From Candidatus Cloacimonadota bacterium (GTDB lineage Bacteria > Cloacimonadota > Cloacimonadia > Cloacimonadales > WRIO01), in assembly GCA_009777575.1 (NCBI GenBank), contig WRLO01000026.1, positions 1 through 41,440 on the forward strand: DNA of 41,440 bases. The letters run 5' to 3'. Positions 41,425-41,440 of the stretch are shown piece after piece. A program made the translations under genes and the position numbers. The notes below the pieces were generated by a model that did no database searches, had not been told where the DNA came from, and saw only the letters and a program-made list of their open reading frames with translations. How positions within the stretch are numbered: the stretch's first letter is position 1; each line of letters opens with the position of its first letter.

Positions 41425-41440
41425 TAGTGAGGTATTTATG

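Overview
The window looks like a chromosomal contig of an AT-rich, Gram-negative-type anaerobe. Four genes end in the same C-terminal sorting domain: an NFPNPFNP box, an FNIRGQK strand, and a terminal R-M-[VL]-L-[LM]-[LM]-K. Together with large GLUG and beta-helix surface proteins, several lipoproteins and a PAS-containing [FeFe]-hydrogenase operon, this points to the Cloacimonadota (WWE1) or a near relative in the FCB group. The assignment is inferred from style, not from a marker gene. There is no rRNA, no convincing tRNA and no CRISPR array.

Layout. 1-6530: tail of a sorting-domain protein, a lipoprotein, and a subtilisin-like protease plus beta-helix protein that reads as one gene broken by a single-base frameshift. 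6530-11105: an eroded pseudogene, a palindromic repeat, an asparagine-synthetase-like protein and flhA (both minus strand). 11400-16180: a small exported protein and a 1383-residue GLUG protein. 16200-21650: a repeat-rich zone with an IS200/RAYT-type tyrosine transposase, two paralogous lipoproteins, hicAB and a 31-bp tandem array. 21820-24950: a gene remnant, two overlapping hypothetical genes, a possible structured RNA, a membrane protein and a lipoprotein closed by a clear terminator. 25060-28390: a cargo-like run (short-chain dehydrogenase, YhcG-type nuclease, DUF3781, ClbS/DfsB, GNAT). 28600-32890: rsmI and a three-gene sensory hydrogenase operon. 33000-41440: an outer-membrane-type protein, glyQ, and a two-gene operon of secreted sorting-domain proteins.

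The most interesting signal is a network of short palindromes. Several carry GTAG at the foot of a hairpin, the arrangement known for REP elements mobilised by RAYT transposases, and a RAYT-like gene sits in the middle. Stems differ between copies by compensatory changes. Some copies lie inside genes in frame: a GNAT acetyltransferase, and a secreted GLUG protein that carries three tandem copies plus a member of a different repeat family. This resembles the Rickettsia palindromic elements that create new protein segments, but here it may be linked to a REP/RAYT system.

Working picture: sorting-domain and lipoprotein genes supply the cell surface. The hydrogenase, phosphatase and ferredoxin genes probably sense H2 or redox state. 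The repeat system appears to shape intergenic regions, gene starts and some coding sequences.
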